Shown here: piece after piece, positions 29,255 through 40,945 of the stretch
Position numbering within the stretch: the first letter of the stretch is position 1
Layout of the letters: each line of letters opens with the position of its first letter
Assembly (NCBI RefSeq): GCF_009017415.1
Contig: NC_092404.1
Span: 496,001-560,000 of the forward strand
Length of the DNA: 64,000 nucleotides
Source: Aspergillus flavus
Taxonomy: Eukaryota > Ascomycota > Eurotiomycetes > Eurotiales > Aspergillaceae
Direction of reading: 5' to 3'
Notes under the pieces: model-generated
The model's input: the letters and a program-made list of their open reading frames with translations, nothing else
Database searches by the model: none
Told to the model about the DNA's origin: nothing
Program-made: the position numbers and the translations under genes

Positions 29255-31511
29255 AGTTTCAAGGACGTGAAGTGTTGACAAGTGAAGTAGGGTATGTTCA
29301 GGAGATGATCGTATGTTGTAGAGCCCAGAAGGCAACTTACCCAGGCTATATAGACCTTCCTGACTGCATATCCCAAGGAAAGTTACTTACACCTCTTTTT
29401 CTTTGTCGCCATCCAAAACACAGATATTTTAATTCATAGCCGATGTAATCTGAGAAAATTCTTTGAGTATGGCGATCAGGGAGGGGACTTCAAACACCCC
29501 TTGTATAGCTCATTGCATGATGGGACGGTCCTGTCGATGTGCAGTTCTGTCAGACAGCGCATTTTCTTTGTACTGATACTAGTTCGTCGTTCGATTAGCA
29601 ATCGCTCGTTGTCTCAAGGAAACGGTAGTTTGATGTCAGAGTACTGTGTTCATTATGTATAGACACCTCTCAAAGATCAAGTCCATTGATCCGTGCATCA
29701 GCTTTGCCGGTATCAGTCAGGTGAACCTTTTCGTCACGGGTATAGGAGGCAGTCTTGCTATTTTCCGCATCTAAGAAAATCGATCAGGGTGCTGAAATGC
29801 CAGACTCATTCAATAAGAACATTTGCACGTGGAAAGGGGTCCTTTGTTCCTCTACCAGGGGCTGACCAGCCTGGTATCGGCACTTATCAAACAGTCCAGG
29901 TTGTCGTTCTCAAAGGTTTTCTGTGTGAGGTGCGCGTCGGCGATGTGTTCTCCTTTATTGACAATAATCAGGTCAGACTCGCCATCAAACAGAGTGGGAT
30001 AAAGAGGCAGTCACCTTGATCGTCGAGTGTTCGTTTGCTTTCATGGTCAAGTAATCGTATCTCATACCCGTTTGACACACCCTTCTCCTAGAGAAAGCCG
30101 TCCACACCGGGGTGTCGTGGTTCGAGATACTCATCCTCATCAATGAACTGGTAGACTGGTATGTTGTAATGCGATGTTTCTTCCATTCCTGTGTGTAAAG
30201 GATTAAAAGGTTACAAGGCATCAAAGAAGTCTGCTACGCTGAAAGGACGCACATTTGTCCGACAGTCGGATTATCTCCCGGAATTAGAAGGTTATAAATA
30301 AAACATAGACTGGTACAACAGGTATTTGTTTACACAGGCTCACAACTAGAGCACGCCGCACATGCAGTTAGTTCTGGTATTCTATTTCTCGACACCGTCT
30401 CTACGGAGGTCTCGATAGATAAGCCCAGTCTAATTTAAGCTGTACAAAACAAGTGTTATCAGTAGCTATGAGGCCTGTTTTCATCATCACAGATGCATAA
30501 GTCTCCCAAAACTCATTGTCGGCTTGTCCCACAGTTAAGTATCAATTTCAGATTCTTCATGACGTAGGGTAAGATTTGATCACGGGATGGTCTAGCCCCG
30601 ACGTCGCTGAAAGATAGGGATACACAGAAAACATCAGCTATACTGACCCCAAACCATCGCACGAGTCGGGCTAGACTCATACCACTTTAAGGTAATGCAT
30701 ATCCTTGGCCCACTGCCCCATGCATCAAACAGCTATTGTTGCAGCTCTCCCGTCTCCCTGAAACTCATCCCCTCATGCAACCTTCCCGAGCGGGCTTTGG
30801 TCCATTTGATACATGGAGAGCGATCACTGCGGATACGCGAATTCTTTATATTCCAGACAGTGTCTTAGACGTCGTCTATAAGAGATGCGGTCAAGGATAT
30901 ATGAGCCAGTCATATCAGCCAGACAGAGACCTTGCGGTGGAAGTGTCGTAGTAATGTATCACAGCGTCGCTGGATGTCTTTGCCAAGATTGTTGGATGCA
31001 TGCGACTTGGCACAGGGTAATACGATAGCCACCTTGCCTGGACCGACGGTGGCCGGCTACGGCAAGCCAAGAGTTGTACCGATCGGGTACCAGCAAGACA
31101 TGCACGGACTCCGAGAGGAAATTGCTATTGTCAGAGATTTAGATTCAAGGTACAGCCTTATAAAGATATGCACCAAAAGTAGAAACACCAGTCATGTATC
31201 ATGTGGTGGATCGCCGATAGGGTCATTCGCTAAACGAACCAGGGCAGCAACTTTTGGTGCACACCTTTTGTCCAGTGCCCGCGTGGTGTTGCCCGGGTTG
31301 ACCAACAATGACGGGGCATCGTGATATAGATTTACAAAGGAACACTCTTCACTGGGAGTGCAGAATATCAGAAAAAATGGATTCAAGACAATCACCAGAC
31401 ACAATGCCCGCTCAAAAGCAATAAAATGAAGAATAATATAAATAGGCCCTATAGATGTCCTTTAGGTGTATACCTATCATCAAGCTTACCACTATCAGTT
31501 CACCTGAAGCT
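29255..31511. other. Long spacer with a weak coding-like relic on the minus strand
   Basis: On the minus strand about 30180-29990 reads like protein (YNIPVYQFIDEDEYLEP, GYEIRLLDHESKRTLDD) interrupted by TAG, and 29960-29840 continues in a shifted frame (GEHIADAHLTQKTFENDNLD) to another stop. This could be a decayed gene, but no family is recognised. Plus-strand frames at 30736-30951 and 30932-31324 were not supported. The last 100 bases are the promoter of the CVNH gene. Confidence 0.35.
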
Positions 31512-32101
31512 ATGCGTCTACTTCTACCCTTCATCGTTCTGCCTTTGGCAACCCTGGCTGTGCCTCCGCCTCATGATGTCCCTGCAGTTAACTCAGTAGC
31601 TGCCCTTAGACTTGCGGAACTTAATAAACCGAAAGGGGATTTTATTCGCTCCTGCAAAGACGTGAAGCTCGACGGGAAGAAAGATGATATGCATGAACTG
31701 ATTGCAACGTGCGCGGCCGGCGATGGGACCGAAATTACTTCCAAATTAGATTTAAGCTATTGTTTCTCTTCTCTATCAGCTGGAGGAAATAAGTACGTAT
31801 CCCCTTGCTGTTAATATACGTTCTAGACCGTCTTCAAAGGTGTCCTAGCTAACTAAAGATAGTGTCAATCCCAAGAAAGCTGATGATGCGACTTGTTCCA
31901 AGTGTAAGCTTTTGGGGCCTACATTGCTCGAGTGCATATGTCAACGAAAGCCGGGAAATGGTCGGACCATCTTTCTACTCGGTGAGTTTCTTTTCCATGT
32001 CACATACAAGTGCTTCTTCTAATGATTGCGCTCAAGATCAAGAGCTGTGGAATGATCACGGTTACCTCCGATGCGAAAAAGGCAAGGGTCAGCGCATCTA
32101 A
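31512..32101 (+). CDS. Secreted CVNH (cyanovirin-N homology) protein
   Basis: Three exons, 31512-31792, 31863-31981 and 32037-32101, join in frame to 154 residues. The donors are GTACGT and GTGAGT. The start MRLLLPFIVLPLATLAV is a signal peptide; the more upstream in-frame ATG would bury it. The body matches the CVNH fold: GDFIRSCKDVKLDG, LIATCAAGDG, SKLDLSYCFSS and the closing WNDHGYLRCEKGKG. These proteins bind oligosaccharides (mannose-type in cyanovirin). A feature not typical of the fold is an inserted middle block with four cysteines (CSKCKLL, LECICQRK) encoded by exon 2. Secretion plus lectin fold suggests a wall, defence or nutrient-recognition role. Confidence is high for the gene, moderate for ligand binding. 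Confidence 0.8.
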
Positions 32102-33848
32102 GGCATCCTTCTATGGTATGCGCGTGAGCCTGGCTTGGCTGAATACTTTGAGGCTGTCTCTTTTATGTTTACATGAAGAGCGGGACAAGCAGCCATTTAA
32201 CTTGGTAACGCTCTAGCCAGTGAGGATATAGTATGCCACTGTGGGATTGGAGAGTCATATCAAGGGAGTCAGGTATTCGAGTGGCTGGCCTTTTGTTACT
32301 TTTATGAATTGCTATGCTCAGAACTGTGTTCTCCCTGTATGTATGAAGATTTATGATATATTTACTCCTTATGAAGCTTTCGACTATAGCCTGTGATGAT
32401 GTAAGACATTAAAAACAGTAGTAAAGAGTTTAAGCAAGGTAAGACCACCACTACCAGCGAATTCATATCTATCATACTGTTATAAACCTATCGCAAAAGG
32501 CTGTTTGCTATAGACTCCATTGAAAGCGATCATCTCATCACCATCTTAATCTGGAGCCTAAAGTTTGTTCTGATACAGTTGCTGCGACGAGAGTTCTGGA
32601 TCGTTGGTACCCGATCTTTTCGATGCTCTGCTGTGTAACTGAACCACGGAGGCCTCTCACAATAGGCCGCGCGGAGTGGCAGTTCCAAGAAGCAGTTCTA
32701 CGGTTCATGTCTAACGAGACACGCACGTCATTGGCCTCGGCGAATCCTTGTAAGGCAGGATGTTGGATGCCAAGCGGAATTCTACCGAAAGGCAAAGCCA
32801 CCGAGGCAATGGCCTTATTTTTGGTAATTTTATGCATTTTACGAAGCGGATGAAGCCGACACAAGCTGACATAATCTGCACCGCCATAAGCCTCCTTCAA
32901 GGGCACCGCCACGTCGCCACCATAACCGAGAAAACTCTCAAGACCAAAGTCCCGACAGGGCTCATCCCAACAAACCTTGCAAGACGCAGGATTCTGTCAA
33001 AATCGCCCAATTGGCTCTCTGGGTGAAATGAAGCCAAAGCAGCCAAGACTATCAACGTCATCCTGTACGGCAATCAGGACTGGATCGCAATATCCACCAC
33101 GTCGACTGGACAAATGCCAAGTCCACAAAAACCGGGACTGACGGACGATCGTCCTATCATTCGATGGCAGCCTAGAGCAGTGGTCCTGGGGCGAGACTGG
33201 TTTTTGAGGGAAATCGAGGCTATTCATAGAAATATGGCAAAGTGTGCTGTGGGTCAGGACAGGGGAGTTGTGGCCTTGGCAACGCAACTTGCGGCCTCGA
33301 GCGAGACTACTCTCCGTGCTAAAAGTGTGCTAGAGTGTCCTAGACAGCTCTTCGTCCTGGATAGTAGTCTAAAGTGACGTGTATCATGACCTCATCGTAC
33401 AATTTGGCGTGCTTGAAGTCAAGAGATACTACACCTTCCGACCAAGACATCACCAGATGGGGAGAACGAGCAACCTCTTTCAATCCCACATGGAAGCCTC
33501 CGGAAAACGGCTGTGGAGCCGTGGATCCAAGCACACTTTACTGTGAAACGTAAGTCGGGCGACCAAGTCCGCGGTGATTCGTGGCTGTGGTCTCCATTCT
33601 AGTGCATTGCCACTGGAGCCGTAACTGCGACTTGTTATGCCGATCCAATTCTATCATCAATACAGGGCAGAGCAGAGAATATTTAAGGAGCCTAGTGCTC
33701 TCCAGATTTTACGGAAAATTATTCAGATCATCAATCACCAATCTAATCTGTGGATTACCTTCTTCCATCTCAGATATCAATCACTTCCATACTTCTACCT
33801 CCACACTCCTCAAAAAACCATCTACATTCTATACACAACTCCTTCAAA
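32102..33848. other. Intergenic region, no supported gene
   Basis: Open frames of 76-124 codons occur on both strands between 32538 and 33377, overlapping one another with no domain. A decayed gene is possible but cannot be named. The 3' end is the promoter and leader of the GPI protein gene, with a C/A-rich leader just before the ATG. Confidence 0.45.
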
Positions 33849-34430
33849 ATGCAGTTGACTCTTCTCACCACCCTGCTCGTCGCCACCTCCGCCCTGGCTG
33901 CTCCCCAGATCGATAACCTCGTCTCCCAGGCGGAAGGTATCGCCCAGACCGCTGTGAACGGCGGCCAGAGCATCGCCTCCGACATTGCCAGCGCTGCCAC
34001 CTCCATCGCTTCCGCCGCTGAGACCGGGGTCCCCGGCGCTGCCTCATCCATCACCTCTGCCGCGGGCGCCGCCGCCTCCAGCGCAGAGAGCTGGGGCTCC
34101 TCCGTCGCTTCCGACGCCCAGAGCAGGGCCTCCTCCATCGCATCCGAGGCCAGCTCCAAGCTGAGCGACAGCCTGACCACCCTGACCGGCACCAACGGCC
34201 AGCCCACTTCCACCGGCCTCGTCTCTACCACCTCCGCCAGCGGAACCGAGACCACCACTGCCACAAGCACCTCCACCACCGGTACTTCTTCTTCCTCTTC
34301 CTCTTCCTCCTCAGCTGGCAGTGCCTCCTCCACCAGCAGCGACGGTGCAGGTGCCATGCCCACTCCTTTCAGCTTCGGTGCCGGTGTCGCCGGTGTCGCC
34401 GGTGTCCTGGGTGTCATGGCTGCTCTGTAA
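33849..34430 (+). CDS. GPI-anchored Ser/Ala/Thr-rich cell-surface protein
   Basis: Intronless, 193 residues. MQLTLLTTLLVATSALAAPQ is a signal peptide. Residues about 35-115 are a low-complexity array of SIAS/SAAS-like units of Ser and Ala that would form a helical or O-glycosylated rod. Residues 120-165 are a Thr/Ser-rich stalk including a run of nine Ser. The tail ends in a small-residue site (GAGAMPTPFSFG) and a short hydrophobic segment (VAGVAGVLGVMAAL), which fits a GPI-attachment signal. The function is probably structural at the wall. The minus-strand frame opposite it is a shadow caused by the repetitive codons. Confidence 0.82.
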   Translation: MQLTLLTTLLVATSALAAPQIDNLVSQAEGIAQTAVNGGQSIASDIASAATSIASAAETGVPGAASSITSAAGAAASSAESWGSSVASDAQSRASSIASEASSKLSDSLTTLTGTNGQPTSTGLVSTTSASGTETTTATSTSTTGTSSSSSSSSSAGSASSTSSDGAGAMPTPFSFGAGVAGVAGVLGVMAAL

Positions 34431-35784
34431 ACGAACCACGAATAACATGCTAGAACCGTCGCTATTTTTGGTACGAAATACTATGTTACACTATACCATG
34501 ATTGAAGCGGGAAATAATATCCTTCGGTTACGACACGTTAATGGGAATCATGGCGTTTTTCTTCTGAGATCTTATGTACATGGATATACATTTTGAGTTC
34601 TGACATACATATACTTTTCTGATATTATATCTCTAGTAATGCAAGTTTTACTAGTATGATTTTTCTTCTTTGTAGAGAGGCTGTAGTTCGGTATACCATC
34701 TGAAACACCGATTAATAAAACCTAAATTGAGATCGAAATTCAAAAGAAAGAAAGTGATTCATTTATTTACCAGAATTACCCCTGGTTCATGGGGTTTCTT
34801 TGTTGCCAACACAGTTCTTTGATTTAGGCACTGAAGATTCATTATTTCCGATCCAACCAATTCTTTGGGATTGATTCTAATTGAACACAGGACAAAACAT
34901 CTACATAGGAATATCTAGGTTCAGAAATATCGATTTATTGAGACGTGATTACTGTATTTATAATTTATACAAAGTATCTTTTTCCAGAAAAGTAGATTAA
35001 AAGGATCAATTCTAGAATCTAAAATTATCAAAGTTTGTTAAAACTCAAAAATACTCTCAATAATACTCTCTACACAGACTTTAGTATTTTCGTCAATAAG
35101 TTGGTCGCCTCTGGAAACGCAAAAGTTCCAATAGATAAAGGCAATTTTGTACATTCAATTACGCGCCAGTTTCTCTGACTTCGATATTTGTTATTGTTGC
35201 CTTTTGTCGCCCGGGAATATATATTTAAGAGGGTGGGAAGGAAGAAAACGAGGAAAAGTTTGACGAGGCCGACCCGAAGTGGCCAAGCGGACAACACCTC
35301 TGAGAAAAGTCAAAATTAAATTCAAAACATAATAATAATAAATAAACAAAATTGTAGTCACTCGCAGACACAATAACCACGAATTTGACATTGAGAAACC
35401 TGGAGCTTCCTGTCAATGCTGAGTCCATCATATGGGGCTTTTAGGGTCCTTAGCCGTGCAGATCGGCGAACACCCACTTCCATGGTACGAGCCCTGCGAG
35501 CTCCACTATTGTGAGGCTATTGACCTAGCACATACCATGAGAGATTCTTAGAGCATTGTCGCTCTCACAGAGATATTGTATAGTTTGACAGTATGTTTAG
35601 TAATCTGGATCACCTTATGATCATATGACAGCGCTTCTAGTGTAATTGACAATAAAGATAAGTTGAATCGATATTGAAATTTGATTATGCTATATCGTAA
35701 CTCATAACGGCAGGAGAGGAGAATCTAAACGATAGACAGATGGTCTAGGTATAATCTAAATCTAGAAAAGAGAAGAAAACGAAA
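34431..35784. other. AT-rich intergenic region
   Basis: Strongly AT-rich, with no supported gene. Three overlapping minus frames (35070-35431) are of low complexity and lack domains. No tRNA could be folded around the short GGCCAAG-like motif near 35280. Confidence 0.5.
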
Positions 35785-37035
35785 CTAAGCAGGAACACCG
35801 CCGGTGCCGAAGAGCTCCAGCTTGATGCGATCCGGGCTGACGCCCTCAGCGGCCAACGCAGTACGCGTGGAGGTCATGAAACGGTCGGGACCACAGACGT
35901 AGTATTCCGTCTTGGGGTCGTCGAGGAACAGATCCTTGGACTTGTCCAGCTTGGAGAGATCGACACGGCCCTGGTGGTCGTAATCCTCGCCCTGCTTTTC
36001 CTCGGCGGCTGGGTGGGTTTCGAAGAACGTTGCGTGCAGGTTGGGGTACTTCTCCGCCAGGGAGTCAACATCCTTCTTGAAGGCACGAGTCGCTGCGGAG
36101 CGGGCGCCGTGGATGTAGTGAATCTTGCGCTGAGGGGCATCGGGGGGGTTCGAGGTGAGGGTCTTGAGGATGGAAGTGAGCGGGGTGAGACCCACACCGG
36201 CGGCGATGAGAACAATGGGGTTGGGGTTCTCTGCGTCCGAGAGGTAAAAGTCACCGAAGGGGTGGGAGACCTTGACGACGTCGCCTTCCTTGATGTTGGC
36301 GTGGAGGATGTTGGACACGTATCCGGGGTGAGCTGGAGCGTTGGGCTCAGCGGTGTTGAGACCGGCCTCCCTCTTCACACTGATACGGTAGTAGTCTGAC
36401 CGCGGGGCATCACTCAGAGAGTATTGGCGACATTGGGGGAACTTGAGCGAGTCCACGAAAACCTGCACGGAGATATACTGGCCGGGGCGGAACTTGGGGA
36501 GGGGCTTGCCATCAACGGGCTCGAGGTAGAACGAGGTGATCTCCGAGGACTCAGGGACCTTTTTGGCGACACGGAAGTGGCGGAAGTCCGTCCATCCGTC
36601 GGCCTGCTTGTACAGTTCGGCCTCACGACCGATCATGAGGTCGGCAAGCTGCCAGTATGCGGTGGCCCAGGCGTCCAGGATCTCGGGGGTCAGCGCATCA
36701 CCGAGGACCTCGCCCATGGCCTCCAACAGAAACTTGCCCACGATCTGGTATTGCTCGGGTTGGATATACAGCGACGCGTGCTTGTTGCAGATTAACTCGA
36801 CAGCCGGCCCAAGAGCTCCCAGGTCATCGATATGCGAGGCATAGGCAAAGAGGGCACCGGCCAGGGCGCGGGGCTGATGGCCGTTCACCTTGTTGGCGTT
36901 GTTGAAGACGGCGTTCAACTCGGGGTGGGCCGTCAGCATGTTATTGTAGAACACGGTGGTGATGGTGGTGCCATGCTGCTGGAGGACCGGCACGGTGGCC
37001 TTGATGAGCTGGATTTGTTCAGGGGAGAGCGGCAT
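35785..37035 (-). CDS. Flavohaemoglobin (nitric oxide dioxygenase)
   Basis: Intronless 416-residue cytosolic enzyme converting NO plus O2 to nitrate with NAD(P)H, the main nitrosative-stress defence of fungi. The start at 37035 (MPLSPEQIQLIKATVPVL) matches the family; there is no mitochondrial presequence. Globin domain 1-140: Tyr30 (B10), Gln54 (E7 region) and proximal His86 (ICNKHASLYI). FAD domain: FRPGQYISV and RQYSLSD. NAD domain: IAAGVGLTPLTSIL and the C-terminal YYVCGPDRFM and ELFGTGG. All expected active-site residues are present. Aspergilli often have two copies, a cytosolic one and a mitochondrial one; this would be the cytosolic type. NO-inducible control is expected from the family but was not read from the promoter. 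Confidence 0.95.
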   Translation of the reverse strand: MPLSPEQIQLIKATVPVLQQHGTTITTVFYNNMLTAHPELNAVFNNANKVNGHQPRALAGALFAYASHIDDLGALGPAVELICNKHASLYIQPEQYQIVGKFLLEAMGEVLGDALTPEILDAWATAYWQLADLMIGREAELYKQADGWTDFRHFRVAKKVPESSEITSFYLEPVDGKPLPKFRPGQYISVQVFVDSLKFPQCRQYSLSDAPRSDYYRISVKREAGLNTAEPNAPAHPGYVSNILHANIKEGDVVKVSHPFGDFYLSDAENPNPIVLIAAGVGLTPLTSILKTLTSNPPDAPQRKIHYIHGARSAATRAFKKDVDSLAEKYPNLHATFFETHPAAEEKQGEDYDHQGRVDLSKLDKSKDLFLDDPKTEYYVCGPDRFMTSTRTALAAEGVSPDRIKLELFGTGGVPA

Positions 37036-38507
37036 GGTGAAGGGATAGTCTGAAGACTTCAACTGATCAAACAAATGAGGGGTGGAGATGTGAGGTTCTT
37101 AAGTAAGTAGGGCTACCCCTCCTGCAGACGTCCGTCTCGACCGTGGTATTTATACGGCTGATGAGCCCATGCCCCTGGGCAACGTGCCGCCATATTTCGT
37201 GCCGCTATTTTTTTGGGTAACCTCTTTTGGTTCCTGGTCATCGGCCGAAGGTTGAACACCGGGGTGTGGATATTGGGTAAAATTTTCTCTCGAAGGCCGA
37301 TAGTTGCCCTCTATCTCCGCGGCTCATCGCACATCTCCGCGGGGTATGAAAGACTGGAACGTCTGGAAGAGTGCAGAAGAATGTTTTGCTACAGGGAATC
37401 AGGGCCAAGACAATGATAAGCCACTATTCCTGATTGGTCGATGCCCTTCCACCTCATATCAACCCCATGACCAGCAGGGAAGATATTGCATGTTGAACAA
37501 TCGCCAGGATCCCCCGTCCGTGGTCTTTCTTGTTCTCCGCATTGAGCGTCTTTGAACGACACTCGTGTTGTCTGGAAGCGAACTGAGGCCACGATCTTCG
37601 TAATTCTATCAGCCCATTCGTCGGAAATTTTCGGAAAAGTGGTCCGTGTTCGCTGAATTCTCGGCGTTTGAGAGAGTGGGAAGACTTTTCTACAGTGGCA
37701 CCATCCAGCTACTACGGGGAAAGGAGTGGCCGAGCCGGAGCAAAAAGAAGATAGTAAAGACAAATTGATCATCCTCATCGTTATGTGTATCACTGTAGGA
37801 CCATACCCCAAAGGAGAAGGTGAACAAGTGGGAAGTCATGAGATCATAGGGTTTCTGGCGGGCAGCCCACATTTTTTGAACAATCTCGGTGGACCTTCAC
37901 AACGACAGCTTGGCATGTCATCGATCTACTTCGTTGATCTAGTGACTCGGTTCTTAATCTTAGAGCCATGCTGCGATATATATGAACCCTTGAATAAGAG
38001 GTAAATAGTAACGATTCTATCTCGCATCCCCGTGAAGAATTTCTGATTGATAGCAACTTCACCTGCTTTGAAGGTCTATCTCTACAATACGCTCACCGCC
38101 GAGGGTCTAGACTTCGGCCAGTCCGACCAGTTCCCTCGGTCAGTGGGAGCAGGAAAGGACTTTCTGCCACAGAGCTCTTGATGAGGCAGGCTCTCCGGAC
38201 TATAACCATGGAAAGCCTCCTGCGGCTTGCCTTCCATCGCTTCCATTACTGGGAAATCTGGCCGTATGCGGTCATTTTCGGCCGGACAGAGTTCAATTGC
38301 AACAAAGATTCCGCTGAAGTCATGACGTGCTCATCTGTAACCAGATATGAGGCTGCCCAGCAGTATAAAAGCCAGCTTTACCAGGTGAAGCGGTGGGTGA
38401 GAGTATATCAATTCGGAAGTTTCAGGCGGGAGCTGGTCGGTCGCAAGAATCGTGCTGTCCTCCACCACCAAGTGAATAAGTAGACTTGAGGCTATTCACA
38501 CAGCAAG
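37036..38507. other. Intergenic region between divergent flavohaemoglobin and aquaporin genes
   Basis: About 1.5 kb holding both promoters. The frames inside (for example 37389-37811 minus and 37726-38004 plus) overlap and show no domain. No operator was identified. Confidence 0.55.
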
Positions 38508-39593
38508 ATGAAGTTTATGAATCATGGAGCTCGCGCTGATCGCGCCGAGCACTCTGGCTCGACCCCAGTGTACAGCTCCACGCAGAAGCAGCTCCCCATG
38601 TTGCATCTGAAGGACACCGCGCGGAACAATGTCATTGCCGTCATCGGAGAATTCGTCGGAACCTTCTTGTTCTTGTTTTTCTCGTTCGCGGGCACCCAGG
38701 TGTCCAATACGCCCAAGCCGGTGGACGGTGCGCCACCGAATACAGCAAACTTGCTCTATTCAGCCTTGTCGTTCGGGTTTTCCTTGATGGTCAATGTCTG
38801 GGCCTTTTACCGCGTGACGGGCGGTCTCTTCAATCCAGCGGTATTATGGCACGTTTGATATCTGCGATATCTAGGCTAACAGCAGCAGGTCACACTGGCG
38901 TTATGCCTCGTGGGAGGCCTGTCTCCCATCCGTGGAGTCCTCGTCTTCGCAGCTCAGATCGTGGCCGGCATTGCGTCGGCCGGTGTGGTCAGCGCATTGT
39001 TTCCGGGCGACTTGAATGTCGGAACCCGTCTAGGAGGAGGAGCCTCTATCTCCCAGGGGCTGTTCATTGAGATGTTCCTCACCGCGCAACTCGTCTTTGT
39101 GATCATCATGTTGGCGGTGGTGAAACACAAGTCAACCTTTCTGGCCCCGGTCGGAATTGGTCTCGTCTTCTTTGTCACGGAGATGATCGGTAAGTTCATC
39201 CTTTTCCGCTGTCATCGCACCATTTGTCTGACACGCATCAATGTAGGCGACTACTATACCGGCGGCTCCCTCAATCCCGCTCGCTCTCTCGGCCCGGACG
39301 TCATCAACCGCAGCTTCCCGGGCTACCATTGGATTTACTGGGTCGGTCCATTGCTTGGTTCCTTGCTGGCGTGCGGTTTCTTTGGTCTCCTGAAGATGAT
39401 GGAATACACGACCGCCAATCCGGGACAGGATTACAACGAGTGGGAAGCCAAGAACGGCCCCGGATCCTATGATGTGTCGGGAAACCGGCCGTCGGTCCAA
39501 CTCTCCGACACGTCCACATTAAACCGGGCGCATTCGCCAACTAATGGTCACGGCGTGCAACCGCAACATGTCAACGGTGCAGAGCAGGTTTAA
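38508..39593 (+). CDS. Aquaporin / MIP channel
   Basis: Three exons (38508-38840, 38889-39189, 39247-39593) give a 326-residue six-helix water or small-solute channel of the plasma membrane. Both half-helix signatures are intact: GGLFNPAVTLAL, with intron 1 falling exactly between NPA and V, and TGGSLNPARSLGPDVI. Helices are visible in VIAVIGEFVGTFLFLFFSFAG, LSPIRGVLVFAAQIVAGIASAGVV, LVFVIIMLAVV and WIYWVGPLLGSLLACGFFG. The short C-terminal tail is soluble and rich in Ser, Asn and Gly. The NPA-R spacing and the bulky residues suggest an orthodox aquaporin rather than a glycerol facilitator, though this needs the selectivity-filter alignment. Confidence 0.92.
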
Positions 39594-40945
39594 TCGCGGT
39601 CCGCCAGCCTAGCTGGAATCAACTCAGCCATAATCTTGTCATTGGACTCGACGACGCTCTTATTGCTGATGTTGGTGCTAATCTACCTGGCTGTTTCCCA
39701 TCTGCGACAGAGCCAGGGGGATGTGGAATCCTGTAGTCATTTTTATTGTTAATATGTGTTGTTACATCGCAAGCAAGGATTAATAATTCGGGGAGAGAGT
39801 CCTGGGTGGAAGGTTACATATTAGTTAATGGTGGTTGGGAAAGGTTTGAGGACAATCACGTTGGTCTCCTAACCTTTTTGGTCGATAGTTCGGTTGCATT
39901 AGTCCCAATTCAGATTAACTCCGTTCTCGCTGCATGAAAAGGAAAAGGAAATTGTTTCCAGCGTCGAAGAATCTCCATCGTGGCCACTTTCTCGAGGGGT
40001 CATTGACACCTTGAGACATTTTTCTTTCTCAACGTTGCATGACACGAAGACCATGGGATAAGGGTACATGTCGTTCTATTCGCTTAGCCCATGCTCCTGT
40101 GGACCAAGACCATGCAGCTATCCTTGTTCGTTGAACTGTCGACGTAAGGAGTTTCTAATCGTACAAAGGCATTGTGGGTAGGATCAGTGCGAAATTGCGA
40201 TCAGAATGATCAATAGTCTTAGGTTAATTATTGGTGCAGTAGTGGCTGAACTCAACTGTGAACTAAAGGGGGAAAACTGGAGCCCTAATTCCCTTCGCCA
40301 TTGTGAAGGATCGCGATATGATTTCTTTCCCGGGACACCTGGGCTATTAATCCATGATTTTCCTCAGATAAAGATAGCTCTAATCGACCAAGGACGACAC
40401 TGAAGGAATGAATGTCATCATTCTAATATTCCTCAGCTTGACTGCACTGGATCGAGACTCATGGGATCGACAGACCCACGTCGGAAGGCTATGTGGAGCA
40501 TCCCCGAACTCATTGGCCACCCGTCGCAGCGCCATCTCTTCGTTTCCTGCAAGGTGTTGGCTGCCTGTCCGTCATGGAAAAAATTCGAGTGAATTTGAGT
40601 TTCATGGCTATCACAGCGTTGAATCAGGGGCGCCTTTTCCCACGCCGACGAGGTCCCAGAGACGTTCATCCCTACCCCATTGGGGATACCCGTCTCATTC
40701 TCCACTGTGTTGCAACATTCCCGGAGCCGATAGGGGGATAGTTCCCTGAACTGGTGCATCTTAAACTTTGGCCTATCCACGAATCCACTCCGATAGTCTA
40801 CGATCCGTTTCCTTGGTTAACTCATGCATATTCCTTAAGACCCCACGCCTTCCGCAGGTCGGTGTTCGACTCATTCAACAAGCAAACGGCGATATCACTA
40901 TCCATAGCCCTCCCTTTGGCACACCACTTGCACGGTTAAGGGAGC
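39594..40945. other. Intergenic region
   Basis: Carries the aquaporin 3' end and the permease promoter. The frames at 40408-40939 overlap on both strands and have no domain. Nothing further was recognised. Confidence 0.55.

Noticed and set aside
33770..34417. 215-codon minus-strand frame opposite the GPI protein
   Set aside because: Glu/Val/Ala low-complexity shadow of the repetitive Ser/Ala codons on the other strand.
35225..35431. Possible tRNA near a GGCCAAG motif around 35280
   Set aside because: No cloverleaf, no TTC loop and no acceptor stem could be paired.
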